Shown piece by piece: positions 9,399 to 18,190 of a stretch of 50,166 bases of DNA. Under the pieces are notes generated by a model that was not told where the DNA came from, did no database searches, and saw only the letters and a list, made by a program, of their open reading frames with translations. The position numbers and the translations under genes are program-made. This stretch comes from Bacteroidales bacterium (GTDB lineage Bacteria > Bacteroidota > Bacteroidia > Bacteroidales > Bacteroidaceae): NCBI GenBank assembly GCA_015654535.1, contig JAATGU010000100.1, forward strand, positions 1 to 50,166. The letters are read 5' to 3'. Within the stretch, counting starts at the first letter, position 1; every line of letters starts with the position of its first letter.

Positions 9399-9498
9399 TC
9401 GGGTAAGTCCTATACGGCTAGCTCCCTTCAAATCCTCCAGGGCTTGATCGCAGCAAAGGTAGTTGGTTGTAGCGGCGCGATATAGTAAGCTTACCCAC
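9399..9498 (+). ncRNA. ffs: Small signal recognition particle RNA (4.5S-like)
   Basis: About 100 bases fold into one long rod. GGGTAAG (9401-9407) pairs with CTTACCC (9490-9496), CTATA pairs with TATAG and GCTA with TAGC further in. At the tip, CAGG and AGCA face each other around a GC-TTGATC-GC hairpin, which is the conserved symmetric internal loop that binds the Ffh M-domain. The promoter just upstream fits the 5' end. The RNA guides membrane and secreted proteins with Ffh and FtsY. The boundaries are inferred from the terminal stem, and the 3' end is probably made by processing before the tRNA. Confidence 0.75.
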
Positions 9499-9501
9499 CC
9501 C

Positions 9502-9575
9502 GCCTCTTTAGCTCAGTTGGCCAGAGCACGTGATTTGTAATCTCGGGGTCGTTGGTTCGAATCCGACAAGAGGCT
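9502..9575 (+). tRNA. tRNA-Thr (anticodon TGT)
   Basis: The acceptor arms GCCTCTT (9502-9508) and AAGAGGC (9568-9574) pair perfectly, with discriminator T9575. The D arm GCTC/GAGC and the T arm GTTGG-TTCGAAT-CCGAC are normal. The anticodon loop TTTGTAA gives TGT, reading ACA and related Thr codons. The anticodon stem CGTGA/TCTCG has a central T-T mismatch. CCA is not encoded. It follows the SRP RNA by only a few bases and likely shares its transcript. Confidence 0.95.
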
Positions 9576-9588
9576 CTCTAAAGAAAGG

Positions 9589-9624
9589 AATGCACTTCAA
9601 TAATTGGAGTGCATTTTTCTTTTG
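9589..9624 (+). terminator. Terminator of the SRP RNA/tRNA-Thr transcript
   Basis: AATGCACT (9589-9596) pairs with AGTGCATT (9608-9615), with extra CAAT/ATTG pairing inside, followed by a T-rich run. Confidence 0.85.
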
Positions 9625-9661
9625 TAGTTCCCTAAAAAAGATATATATTAAAAAAATTTCC

Positions 9662-9669
9662 TACATTTG
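9662..9669 (+). promoter_or_regulatory. Probable -7 box for crcB
   Basis: TACATTTG fits the TAnnTTTG consensus and lies 24 bases before the crcB ATG. No good -33 box is seen at the usual distance. No fluoride riboswitch could be recognised between the tRNA terminator and crcB. Confidence 0.5.
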
Positions 9670-9693
9670 CATAGACAATGGAAATCAATTGAT

Positions 9694-10071
9694 ATGTTAA
9701 AGACACTACTCATCATCGGTTCAGGGAGTTTTATCGGCGGTATTTCGCGCTATCTTTTCTCACGCTTTATACAGAACAGCGTTGTTTCCGCATTTCCATT
9801 CGGAACTTTCGCTGTTAATATTCTCGGTTGTTTTCTTATCGGCTTTTTTTACGGAATATCAGAACGAGGGAATGTGATCAATACTGAATGGAAAATGTTC
9901 TTGACAGTAGGCTTTTGCGGTGGATTTACCACTTTTTCAACCTTTGCCAATGAAAATGTATCTCTACTAAGGGATGGAAACTTTTTTTATTTTGCATTAT
10001 ATGCGGGATTTAGTCTATTTCTAGGGTTAATGGCCACCTATTTAGGTAATCTTCTCACTAAAATATTTTGA
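9694..10071 (+). CDS. crcB: Fluoride ion channel/exporter CrcB (Fluc)
   Basis: 125 residues from the ATG at 9694; an in-frame ATG at 9667 overlaps the -7 box, so I reject it. Four membrane helices are predicted. The family motifs are [26 protein letters not shown] (pore Asn) and [15 protein letters not shown], which holds the conserved Phe and Thr residues of the fluoride pathway. Fluc channels are antiparallel dimers that release fluoride from the cell. The stop codon overlaps the region just before the DUF190 gene, so the two are an operon. Confidence 0.95.
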   Translation: MLKTLLIIGSGSFIGGISRYLFSRFIQNSVVSAFPFGTFAVNILGCFLIGFFYGISERGNVINTEWKMFLTVGFCGGFTTFSTFANENVSLLRDGNFFYFALYAGFSLFLGLMATYLGNLLTKIF

Positions 10072-10073
10072 AT

Positions 10074-10433
10074 ATGGAAATAAAAGGTGAAGCAAAGATA
10101 TTGCGGATATTTATCAGCAATACCGATAAATTTAAACATTCTCTTCTTTTTGAAACCATTGTCTTTGCGGCAAAACGGTATGGACTTGCCGGAGCAACCG
10201 TAACCAAAGGAGTTATGGGATATGGTTCTAGTAGTATCATACGCTCGATCAAATTCTGGGAAATCACCGAAAAGCTACCTGTTGTTGTCGAGATAGTTGA
10301 TGAATCAGCCAAAATCGAATTCTTTGTGCAAAAAATTCGCCCATGGCTTGATAATATACCCAACGGATGCCTCATTACAATAGAAAAGGCTGATATTATT
10401 TTAAATAAACAGGGCTCAAAAAAGCGAGTTTAG
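10074..10433 (+). CDS. DUF190 family protein, CrcB-associated
   Basis: 119 residues from the ATG at 10074, 2 bases after crcB stops; a TTG at 10068 overlapping the crcB stop is less likely. The pattern GLAGATVTKGVMGYGSSSIIRS, followed by KLPVVVEIVDESAKIEFF, is the classic DUF190 signature, a PII-like ferredoxin fold. DUF190 genes are frequent partners of crcB, and a role in fluoride sensing or regulation has been suggested but is not shown by the sequence. Confidence 0.9.
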   Translation: MEIKGEAKILRIFISNTDKFKHSLLFETIVFAAKRYGLAGATVTKGVMGYGSSSIIRSIKFWEITEKLPVVVEIVDESAKIEFFVQKIRPWLDNIPNGCLITIEKADIILNKQGSKKRV

Positions 10434-10504
10434 CATACGAAATCTATAACTGAAATGAATATTATTTAAAATATGTTGTAAAACATGCCTTTTTATGGCA
10501 TTTA

Positions 10505-10535
10505 TTTGTAGATTAAATATAAAGAAGTACATTTG
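10505..10535 (+). promoter_or_regulatory. Promoter upstream of the thioredoxin relic
   Basis: The -33 TTTG at 10505-10508 and the -7 TACATTTG at 10528-10535 are separated by 19 bases, an ideal Bacteroides promoter. The gene it served is now a relic. Confidence 0.65.
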
Positions 10536-10579
10536 TACTGTGTTTTTCATAGTATTAGATTTAAGGTTAACAAAAGATT

Positions 10580-10606
10580 GGTTGTCGTGAGACAGCCATT
10601 TTTTTT
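10580..10606 (+). terminator. Hairpin with T tract in the leader of the thioredoxin relic
   Basis: GGTTGTC (10580-10586) and GACAGCC (10591-10597) form a 7-pair stem with one G-T pair around a GTGA loop, followed by eight T residues. It looks like an intrinsic terminator about 40 bases after the predicted start. The sequence TGAGACAGCC also resembles the ends of some Bacteroides insertion sequences, so an IS scar is an alternative. Confidence 0.5.
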
Positions 10607-10904
10607 GCTCTATACTCTCCTCTTTCTTTTCATCTCCTTTCACTTTAAAAAACAACCGCAATATTCACCTTGTGCAACGGACAGGGAACAACAAAAACAG
10701 AGTGATCCCGCCAAGTGGAAACTTTTAGGTGATAAAAACACTAAAGAGGAGGAGGAATTGAGTACTGCATTTGGTATTCGTAGTATCCCATCCAGTTTTC
10801 TCATTCCGATGAACGATAAACCACAAATGGCACAGGGTGCTATGCCAAAATCTGCATTTAAAGATGCAATTGAAAATATATTGATTAAAAATAAACAACG
10901 ATAA
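10587..10904 (+). pseudogene. Thioredoxin-like lipoprotein with the CGPC domain centre deleted
   Basis: The C-terminal part LSTAFGIRSIPSSFLIP followed by QMAQGAMPKSAFKDAIENIL is clearly the second half of a Bacteroides exported thioredoxin. The preceding segment DPAKWKLLGDK matches the N-terminal part of the same family (NPAEWKYEGDK type in my memory). The two are joined directly at GDK|NTKEEEE, so about 45 residues carrying the WCGPC active site and its beta strand are missing, in frame. Upstream, a hydrophobic run and a Cys suggest a degenerate lipoprotein signal, but no good ATG exists; the GTG at 10587 is only a placeholder start. It cannot be an active thiol-disulfide enzyme. An ideal promoter remains upstream. 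Confidence 0.7.
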
Positions 10905-10928
10905 AACATCAGGTTATTTTTAAATGTA

Positions 10929-10967
10929 TAATTAAGGGGTAGCACAGTGAAGGGCACCCCTTAATTA
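10929..10967. terminator. Bidirectional terminator between the thioredoxin relic and susD-like gene
   Basis: TAATTAAGGGG (10929-10939) pairs with CCCCTTAATTA (10957-10967), with the inner GT and CAC adding pairs. The A/T-rich arms allow use on both strands, and it sits between convergent genes. Confidence 0.85.
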
Positions 10968-10981
10968 TTACTACTTATTCT

Positions 10982-12586
10982 CTAAAAATTCTTACCAGTA
11001 TCCCACCATAAACGGGTACCTCCATTATCTGCACCTCCCAAATCAGTACACAATGCACTATATTGATCCGGACTTCCGGAAATAATATTAACTGGGAAAT
11101 TTAAACGCCTAATCATTATTTTGGTATCGATGGTTCCTTTACTGTTATTTACTTTCACAGGAAATAATTTAGGATACCCAGTGCGTCTTTGTTCTGCCCA
11201 TGCTTCACAGCCTTCTGGGAACACAGCCAGCCACTTCTGAGTAATGATTTTCTCTAGTTTTACTTCATTGCTGGCATTATCATCCCATTTTGGGGATACT
11301 TTGCACACAGCTGGAATATTATTGGTTACATCGAATACATCCACATAATCCCGGCCAACTTTGTCACTCTTCAAGTAATCAGTCAAACCGGTTACATTCC
11401 ATTGTGCAAACGAGGTCTCTACTCCTTTGGCATAATCTACTGCCACGCTTTCGGATGACCATCCACGTAAAGCAGCTTCCGCCCGTAAAAACCAGACTTC
11501 AGCTGCGGTCATCAAAATCGCATTGGTTGTCTTACTAATATATATTTTTGAGTGATTAATATAATTTTTATGTGCAAACGCTGTTCCCTGACGAATGCCT
11601 TTGTATTGACCCAGACATTTGGGATCTGTAGCAGGTTCATAATATTGGGGCATACGAGGATCTTGATAACCATTTAGAATAGATTCCATGTTTGCATTCA
11701 TATATACTTCACTCCATCCACGATTTATTTCTCCCGTAGGATTGGTATAAACACCCGTGGAGGTAGATACTGCAATTACATCATCAGAAGCTTGCAGCAA
11801 TCCGAAGCTATTTGTCAAAGCCTTTTGAGCTTCTATCTTCGCTTTGGCAGGATCAACCATTGCTATACGCACTGCCAAACGAAGGCGCAAGGAATTGGCA
11901 AACTTTATCCATTGTTCATAATTATTATGAGAACCGGTAAGAATGTCTTCTTTTCCCACCTCTTTATCATAAGCTGCATTTCCTGAAGCAATATAATCTG
12001 TCAATGATTTTACACCTGTGTCCAAATCAGTGAAGAAAGCATAATAGGCCTCTTTCTGGGTATCGGGCAGAGAACCAACTTTGGAATCACCAAAATGTGT
12101 ATAAACCAAAGGACCATAAATATCAGTCACGCGATGCATGAGCTCCACCTTTAATATCTTGGTTACTCCCAAGAATCCGGGATAGCTCTCACCCGAGCGT
12201 TCTTCTGAACGCAGCACTTGAGGGAAGATATAAGCATAGGTATTTTCCCAGAAAGAACCGTTCCAACCATCTTGTAAATTATAATCAGAATTATTGGTTC
12301 CACCATTGAAGGGATTAAAGTCGTGCATATACCCCGAAAACATATCGACTCCCAGATTTTGCATTATCTGGTACGGCCAGTTCTTACCACTGCCCCAATC
12401 ATAGTTAAAGTAAATGCCTTGTTGAATAATTTTCAACGGAATACGTAGATTGTTATAATCTATTGTTTGTAAGCTGTCTGAAAACCCAGCAGGATCTGTA
12501 TTATATTCTTCAAATTTACCAGTACAGGAAGACAATATCATCAAACTGCCCAATATGGTTGTGATATATTTAATTTTATTTTTCAT
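10982..12586 (-). CDS. SusD/RagB-type outer-membrane nutrient-binding lipoprotein (SusD-like 2 type)
   Basis: 534 residues from MKNKIKYITT at 12586; the ATG at 12598 adds four residues before a normal signal and overlaps the susC end. Lipobox LSSC gives a surface-exposed lipoprotein. The tetratricopeptide-rich helical body typical of SusD is recognisable, with the FWENTYAYIFPQV, AEVWFLRAEAALRGW and KWLAVFPEGCEAWAEQRRTGYP segments that characterise the SusD-like 2 branch. It caps the SusC channel encoded directly upstream. No enzymes are nearby, so the substrate is unknown; such orphan pairs often take up glycoprotein glycans or peptides. Because the partner SusC is interrupted, this gene may be without function. 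Confidence 0.9.
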   Translation of the reverse strand: MKNKIKYITTILGSLMILSSCTGKFEEYNTDPAGFSDSLQTIDYNNLRIPLKIIQQGIYFNYDWGSGKNWPYQIMQNLGVDMFSGYMHDFNPFNGGTNNSDYNLQDGWNGSFWENTYAYIFPQVLRSEERSGESYPGFLGVTKILKVELMHRVTDIYGPLVYTHFGDSKVGSLPDTQKEAYYAFFTDLDTGVKSLTDYIASGNAAYDKEVGKEDILTGSHNNYEQWIKFANSLRLRLAVRIAMVDPAKAKIEAQKALTNSFGLLQASDDVIAVSTSTGVYTNPTGEINRGWSEVYMNANMESILNGYQDPRMPQYYEPATDPKCLGQYKGIRQGTAFAHKNYINHSKIYISKTTNAILMTAAEVWFLRAEAALRGWSSESVAVDYAKGVETSFAQWNVTGLTDYLKSDKVGRDYVDVFDVTNNIPAVCKVSPKWDDNASNEVKLEKIITQKWLAVFPEGCEAWAEQRRTGYPKLFPVKVNNSKGTIDTKIMIRRLNFPVNIISGSPDQYSALCTDLGGADNGGTRLWWDTGKNF

Positions 12587-12598
12587 AATTGTATGCAT

Positions 12599-15500
12599 TT
12601 AAAATATTAGTTTGAGATTAAATCCTAAACTCCTTGTGGTCGGCATTCCGTAAACATCCACTCCTTGATTGGAATTCCCTGTCGAAAGCACTGCGTCAGG
12701 ATCAAAAGGTGCTTTTTTAGTGAAGAAAAATAAGTTTCTTCCCACAAACGACAGCTCAACTTCTTTAATTGCTTTAGTTTTAATCAACCATTCTTTTGGG
12801 AATGAGTATCCCAATGAAATTTCACGAAGACGAATATTTGTGGCATCATACATATAATATTCCGTTACTCCAGAGCGACCGCCAACGTTGGTATAGAAAG
12901 CTTTAATAGCATCTGCACCTTCTATCTTGTGTCCTTCCAGATTAACATATCCGTTATCACGTGCGTCTCCACTGGCTTTACTAACTCCTTTCTGATCCAG
13001 GTCAGCCTGGGTTTGCGATAGCACTTTACCTCCAAACCGTCCATCAATCAGAATGTAGAGCAAGAAATTCTTATAAGTAAAGGTATTATTCCAGCCTAAG
13101 GTAAAATCAGGGCTGGAATTACCTACCAGCTCGGAATTGCCTGTGTCTGTTTGGAGTGGCTGTCCATCCGTACCATACTTGATATTTCCGTTCACGTCAC
13201 GAACAAAAGCTTTACCATAGATATCACCGAACGAACCTCCTTTAACCAATTTCATTGCATAACTGGAAGAGAAACCTTTATCACCGTACAAGAATTCCTT
13301 CAAATCCGGATGTAGCTCTTTTATTTTATTTTTATTCATGGCAAAATTCAACCCACTTTTCCATCTAAAATAGGTTGTCATAATGGGTGTAACTCCAAGG
13401 CTTGCTTCAAAACCAACATTCTGAACATTACCCGCATTCACATAGTAATTGGCATAACGTGATCCGGCAGAAGACGCCAACATAAAAAACTGATTTTTGG
13501 TATTCGTTTTATAGAAGGTAAAATCAGCATCCAATCGGTAATCGAACAATTTCCATTCAGTACCAAACTCAATAGAAGTAGTCATTTCGGGTTTCAGATC
13601 TGAGAAAGGAGAAGCATCAGCTGCCTTTACACCGCCGCCAGCCAAAATATGATCCTGTGAATTACTGACATAAAGAGGGATATCATTACCAACCTTACTC
13701 CAGGAACCTCTTACTTTTCCAAATGAAACCCATTTTGGCATTTTAATAAGGTTGTTGATTACCCAAGACATACCTATCGAGGGATAGAAAAAGCCTTTTT
13801 TATCACTAGGAGTGTATGCCAATGTTGATTACCAGTCGTTACGAGCGGTAATATCCAGATATAAACTCTCTTTATACCCCAACTGTGCTGTACCAAAAAC
13901 TGATTGCACTTGCTTGCGAGCATCTTTGTTCTCTTCAATGTAAGCTGATCCGTTCATCACAATATTCGCAATACTGAACTGATTGGGATAGTACAATGAA
14001 GCCGTTTTAGAATCGTAACGAATGGAATTGATCGTGTTATCAGAAATACTGGAACCAATAGCTGCATTGAGGGAAAAGTCATTAAACTTCTTGTTTATCA
14101 TGGCCATAATATCTCCATAATAGAGTGACTCCTGATAGCTGTAATCTATATAACGTCCGTTAATACCAGCCAGACCGGATGAACAACTTGCATAAATACT
14201 TTGTCTAAACTTATCATTTATATAATCGGCATTACCTCGGGCCTGAATATTTAACCAGTCTGTTATCTTTAGGTTAGCAGTAAGAGAAGCGATTCCTCGC
14301 GTACGTTTATCCGTACTTTGTACACGATTTATCAACCAATAAGGATTTTGTTCTTCATCCAAAATGGATGTATGCCAATTCTGCACATTCATATTCCTTT
14401 CCTTATTGTATACTTCAAAATCATTTTTATATGGAGAAATATCCATTCCACGAGGGAATCGGTATAAACCAACAAGAGGATTCATATAAAAACCTCCAGA
14501 GGTGGGTCTGTTTTTATTATTTTGAGCTAGCAAATTTACATTTGCGTCCAGCTTTAGATAGTTATTAAAGAAATTAGCTGTTTCCCGGAAGTTTAAGTTA
14601 TGCTTACTTAAACGATTCTTTTCAACGACCCCTTTTGCTGTAGTATTTGCATAAGAAAAATAGGTTTGCATTGCATCGTTTCCGGAGGTTAAAGATAAGG
14701 AATTAATCGCTGTGACACTATTCTTAAAAAAGTCACCGGCATTATCATAATCTTTAAGGGTAGCTTTGCTTCCCCAGCTTTGTGTTCCGTCACTCACCCC
14801 GTAATTATTCTGAAATTTTGGTAAGGATATAACATGGTCTACTGTAAGATTCGATGAGAATTGTATCCGTTTTAATCCTACTTTTCCTTTTTTTGTGGTA
14901 ATCAATATAACTCCGTTAGCAGCTTGTGTACCATAGAGGGCAGCAGCAGAAGCACCTTTAAGAATACTCATGCTTTCTATATCATCAGGGTTTAAATTAG
15001 AAATGCCATCTCCTCCATCACGGTTTCCGGCATCAGCCGTACCACCAATAGCAGTAACAGCCTGCTCGCTTGTTGAGTTCAGCATCGGTACACCATCAAT
15101 CACATATAAGGGTTGATTATTACCGGCAGCGGAGCGATTACCACGAATAATAACTTTTGCAGATCCGCCCAAACCGGAGGAATTCTTATTAATCTGTACT
15201 CCTGCTGTTTTACCAGCTAAGGATGTGATTAAATTAGGATCTTTAACACGTGTCAGCTCATCGCCACTCACTTGTGTAATAGAATAGGTAAGAGAAGATT
15301 CTTTTTTACGGATACCCATTGCTGTGATAACAACATTTTCGAGAACCAATGATTCATCTTCAAGAACAATTTTTAATTCAGTTCTCCCGTTTATATCAAT
15401 GGTTTTACTCTTATATCCGATAAAAGTAACGACCAACATTCCCCTAGGATTTGTGACTAAAGTGAATGCTCCATTCTGGTCTGTATTGGCTCCATTGGTG

Positions 15501-15973
15501 GTCCCTTTCTCCAGAACATTAGCACCTATGATGGACTCTCCTTTATCATCGATTACTTTTCCTCTTATGGTTATTTTTTGCTGATCTGTAGCATCAGCTT
15601 CTCTGTTTTTTGTCAGAACAATATTCTTGCCTTCCATCACATAAGTAATTTCCGTTCCTGCGAAAACTTTGTCCAAGACTTTAGACACTGGCTCATTATT
15701 AGCAATTATATGAACCGTACGCTTCAAATCTACATTTTCTTTATTGTAGACAAACAAATATTCTGTCTGGGATTCAACCTGAGATAAGAGGTTTCCAACT
15801 TGAATATTCTTACTTACAATATTTACCCTCGCACTTTGCGAGTATCCATTCTCACTATAAGCTTGTAAAGCTACAAAAAAGAGAAGGAATATAGTTATTC
15901 TCATAGTTAATAATATTTGCTTAAATATTAAACTTTTAGGGTTAAAATGACCCTTCAAAGATTTTTTTTCCAT
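12599..15973 (-). pseudogene. SusC-type TonB-dependent transducer broken by an in-frame TAA
   Basis: The reading frame codes for a complete SusC of about 1,124 residues except for one TAA at 13829-13831. The first part (15973-13829, 714 residues) has a signal peptide, an STN domain (about 50-110), a carboxypeptidase-like regulatory domain (about 130-215), the TonB box region with VVITAMGIRKKESS, and the plug (VIIRGNRSA, LYVIDGVP, AALYGTQAANGVILITTKKGK). The second part (13822-12599) continues in the same frame from TLAYTPSDKKGFFYPSIG to the barrel end FNLKLIF. In SusC proteins the site usually reads NDWSSTLP-like, so the change is probably TCA to TAA (one base). The STN domain plus the sigma/FecR genes upstream mark a transport-coupled signalling system. 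A sequencing error is possible. Confidence 0.85.
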
Positions 15974-16028
15974 ATCTTTGTTATATACTAGTTAATAAAT
16001 TGATTAAGGTCGGTTTTTTGACTTTTTT

Positions 16029-16060
16029 GAGTCGAGAGGTATGAGGGTACTTCTCGGCTC
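16029..16060. other. Strong hairpin in the susC leader
   Basis: GAGTCGAGAGGTA (16029-16041) pairs along all 13 positions, with two G-T pairs, with TACTTCTCGGCTC (16048-16060) around a 6-base loop. T tracts flank it on both sides on the plus strand. In the leftward transcript from fecR into susC it would lie about 55 bases before the susC start, so it may separate expression of the regulators from that of susC. On the plus strand it would read as a terminator, but no plus-strand gene precedes it. Confidence 0.5.
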
Positions 16061-16133
16061 TTTTTCCAGATAAGTTTTTACGTTTTCATAGTTATTTTTT
16101 TTAAAGGTTAATAGTTCATAGTTATTTAGATTG

Positions 16134-17066
16134 TTAACGGATGATAATCGTATCCTTTTCTTTATTTATTGCATAGGTGAAAAAATTGTCTTTTTGTATT
16201 ACTTTCAGAATATGCTCAATACCATCCCTGTTTTTAAATTTGCCGGTGCATTTATAATTAAGTACTGAAGGATTGGCCACTATAATTTTTATATCATAGT
16301 AAAACTCAAGTTTTTTCAACATATTGCTGAAAGGCATATCGTCAAAACAATAAAGGCCCTCTCTCCATCTAATAAAGTCTATAGATTTCAATTTACCTAT
16401 TTGATAGGCGTTGCCTTTTATATGAATAAATTCATTTTTTGTCAGTCTGTACAATGTGTTTTTATGATCATTTGCAAAAACGTCTACAATTCCTTCTATT
16501 AAAGATACTTCAAATTCATCTGACCCTTTATATGCACATACATTAAATTTTGTGCCAACAACTTTCAACAGATTTCTTTGTGTGTTGACGTAGAAGGGTA
16601 TTTTTGTATTTTTAGCAACCTCAAAATATCCTTCTCCGTCCAAAGTCACATTTCGCTCTTTCTTCCCAAAATTAGCGCTATAAGTTAATGTAGATTTAGA
16701 GTTTAACCAAACACGTGATCCGTCGGCTAAAGTTATTATAGTCCTTTGTCCCACAGGAGCCTGTATAGTTTGGAAAGCTACATTTTGTCCTGATAAATAT
16801 TCATTGTATAAGTAAACAGAGACTATGAAAATCAAATATAAAGCAGCTATTCTTGCAGTCCATTTAATAATGGAGACTAAACGTATATTTCTTCGTTTTC
16901 CATCCATTTCCTTTGAATTACTAAAAAGCGAAATATCATAAATAAGCCGTTCATTTTTGAAATTACGCCTATTATCTTCAGACTCATCCAACCAGTTTAA
17001 AATCTTTTCTTCATCCTCTTTTATAGATTCACCTTTAAAGTACCTGTATAATGTTTCCTGATCCAT
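16134..17066 (-). CDS. FecR-type anti-sigma factor
   Basis: 310 residues. The N-terminal cytoplasmic part (DQETLYRYFKGESIKEDEEKI) binds the sigma factor, a single membrane helix lies at about 68-88, and the periplasmic FecR domain begins at APVGQRTIITLADGSRVWLNS and includes the LDGEGYFEVAKN motif. The last 70 residues are the DUF4974/secretin-like end that contacts the STN domain of the SusC partner. It lies between the sigma gene and the susC, as is standard for cis-acting ECF/FecR/SusC systems that turn on transport when the substrate is bound. Confidence 0.94.
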   Translation of the reverse strand: MDQETLYRYFKGESIKEDEEKILNWLDESEDNRRNFKNERLIYDISLFSNSKEMDGKRRNIRLVSIIKWTARIAALYLIFIVSVYLYNEYLSGQNVAFQTIQAPVGQRTIITLADGSRVWLNSKSTLTYSANFGKKERNVTLDGEGYFEVAKNTKIPFYVNTQRNLLKVVGTKFNVCAYKGSDEFEVSLIEGIVDVFANDHKNTLYRLTKNEFIHIKGNAYQIGKLKSIDFIRWREGLYCFDDMPFSNMLKKLEFYYDIKIIVANPSVLNYKCTGKFKNRDGIEHILKVIQKDNFFTYAINKEKDTIIIR

Positions 17067-17242
17067 TGCTTTTAATGCCTGTTTTTGTTTTTATAAAAAT
17101 AGTATTTTATCCTTTTGTATATATAACAGTTGAGTAAAGCATAACCCTATGCATAAAGAGTGTTATTTTAAAAGAATTCTTAATTTACACCTTTATTCAT
17201 CATTAAAGACTGACAGTAAATCTTAATAGTTGTTTTTATAGT

Positions 17243-17806
17243 TTAGAAAAATAAGAAGTAATACAAATAGTCTTTAAGACTAACTTTCAATAGTTTAATT
17301 ACTTTAGTTATATGAGATTCAACTGTTTTTACCGAAATGCCCAGTTGTTCTGCAATTTGTTTATTGGAAAAGTTATTAAACCTGCTTAAGATAAAAATAT
17401 TGCGAGTTTGTTCGGATAGTTGAGACAATGAGTGAAGGACAATTTTATGGATTTCAGTTTCAAAAATATAGTCGGGATCACAAATTTCCAATGTAGAAAT
17501 TCTCAAATCAAGTTCTCTTTGTCTGTGAGTCGTGATTTCATTTTCAGCATGAAGACGAATTTGTTCATGAGCCAAGTAGTTTAATGCTTTGTTCTTGATA
17601 ATGGTAAGTAACAAAGCTCTGACGTTTGACTCTTTTTTCCACTGCTCCCTGTTTTCCCACAGAACAGCCATAGACTCCATTAAAACATCCTCTGCATCCG
17701 CTCTGTTACGAATATAAGAGTAGGCAAAAGAATAGAACTGTTGTTGATTATTTTGAAAAAACTCCGAAAAGAGTTTTAAGTTCTGTAAATTTTCATTGTT
17801 TGCCAT
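17243..17806 (-). CDS. ECF-type RNA polymerase sigma factor (Bacteroides 1 / FecI-like group)
   Basis: 187 residues. Region 2 (FFQNNQQQFYSFAYSYIRNRADAEDVLMES) and region 4 with the helix-turn-helix FSNKQIAEQLGISVKTVESH are clear. It directs transcription of the linked susCD, held in check by the FecR protein until TonB-dependent uptake signals. A 176-base gap to fecR contains no gene. The first ATG at 17806 fits the family length. Confidence 0.94.
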   Translation of the reverse strand: MANNENLQNLKLFSEFFQNNQQQFYSFAYSYIRNRADAEDVLMESMAVLWENREQWKKESNVRALLLTIIKNKALNYLAHEQIRLHAENEITTHRQRELDLRISTLEICDPDYIFETEIHKIVLHSLSQLSEQTRNIFILSRFNNFSNKQIAEQLGISVKTVESHITKVIKLLKVSLKDYLYYFLFF

Positions 17807-18190
17807 TTAGATAATCTTAATCCTATTAAATGTCTTTCATTTTTCAAAAAAAAACAAAGTACAACATATTTTTTGTAATATACAACTTTTACTAAGTTTC
17901 ATTCACAATATCATCTGCGATAAAAAATAACGACTCACTGGCAAAAGTATGGGGATTAGCTAAAAAATATTATTTTTGGAGTCATTTTAAATAAATTAAC
18001 TAAGATTCCTGTATAGACTTTGCCAAGGTTTATGCATAGAAATTCCAATACTTTTGCAGGTGAGCCCCTCTCACTTAAAAAAACCTTCGAAAATATTTTT
18101 TTTAGCAGTAACTACTTGTTTTTAACGAACAAAAAAGCGCTATCAGTGTTTTTACCTTTCAACAGTTTTACCTATTAAAATAAAAAGAAG
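17807..18190. other. Divergent intergenic region, ECF sigma gene / oxidoreductase gene
   Basis: 384 bases without a gene. On the plus strand a -7-like TATTTTTG at 17971-17978 and TACTTTTG at 18049-18056 could drive the oxidoreductase gene, though neither has a convincing -33 box at the normal distance. On the minus strand no clear promoter for the sigma gene was found. No RNA gene or repeat was recognised. Confidence 0.4.

Noticed and set aside
9576..9693. Fluoride riboswitch in front of crcB
   Set aside because: I looked for the conserved pseudoknot bases of the crcB motif and found only the tRNA terminator and an AT-rich promoter; the leader is too short.
10982..17806. The ECF/FecR SusCD locus as part of the alginate system
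   Set aside because: It has a different control type (STN domain with sigma/anti-sigma), no TTGGTnnACCAA sites, opposite orientation and an interrupted SusC; nothing links it to alginate.
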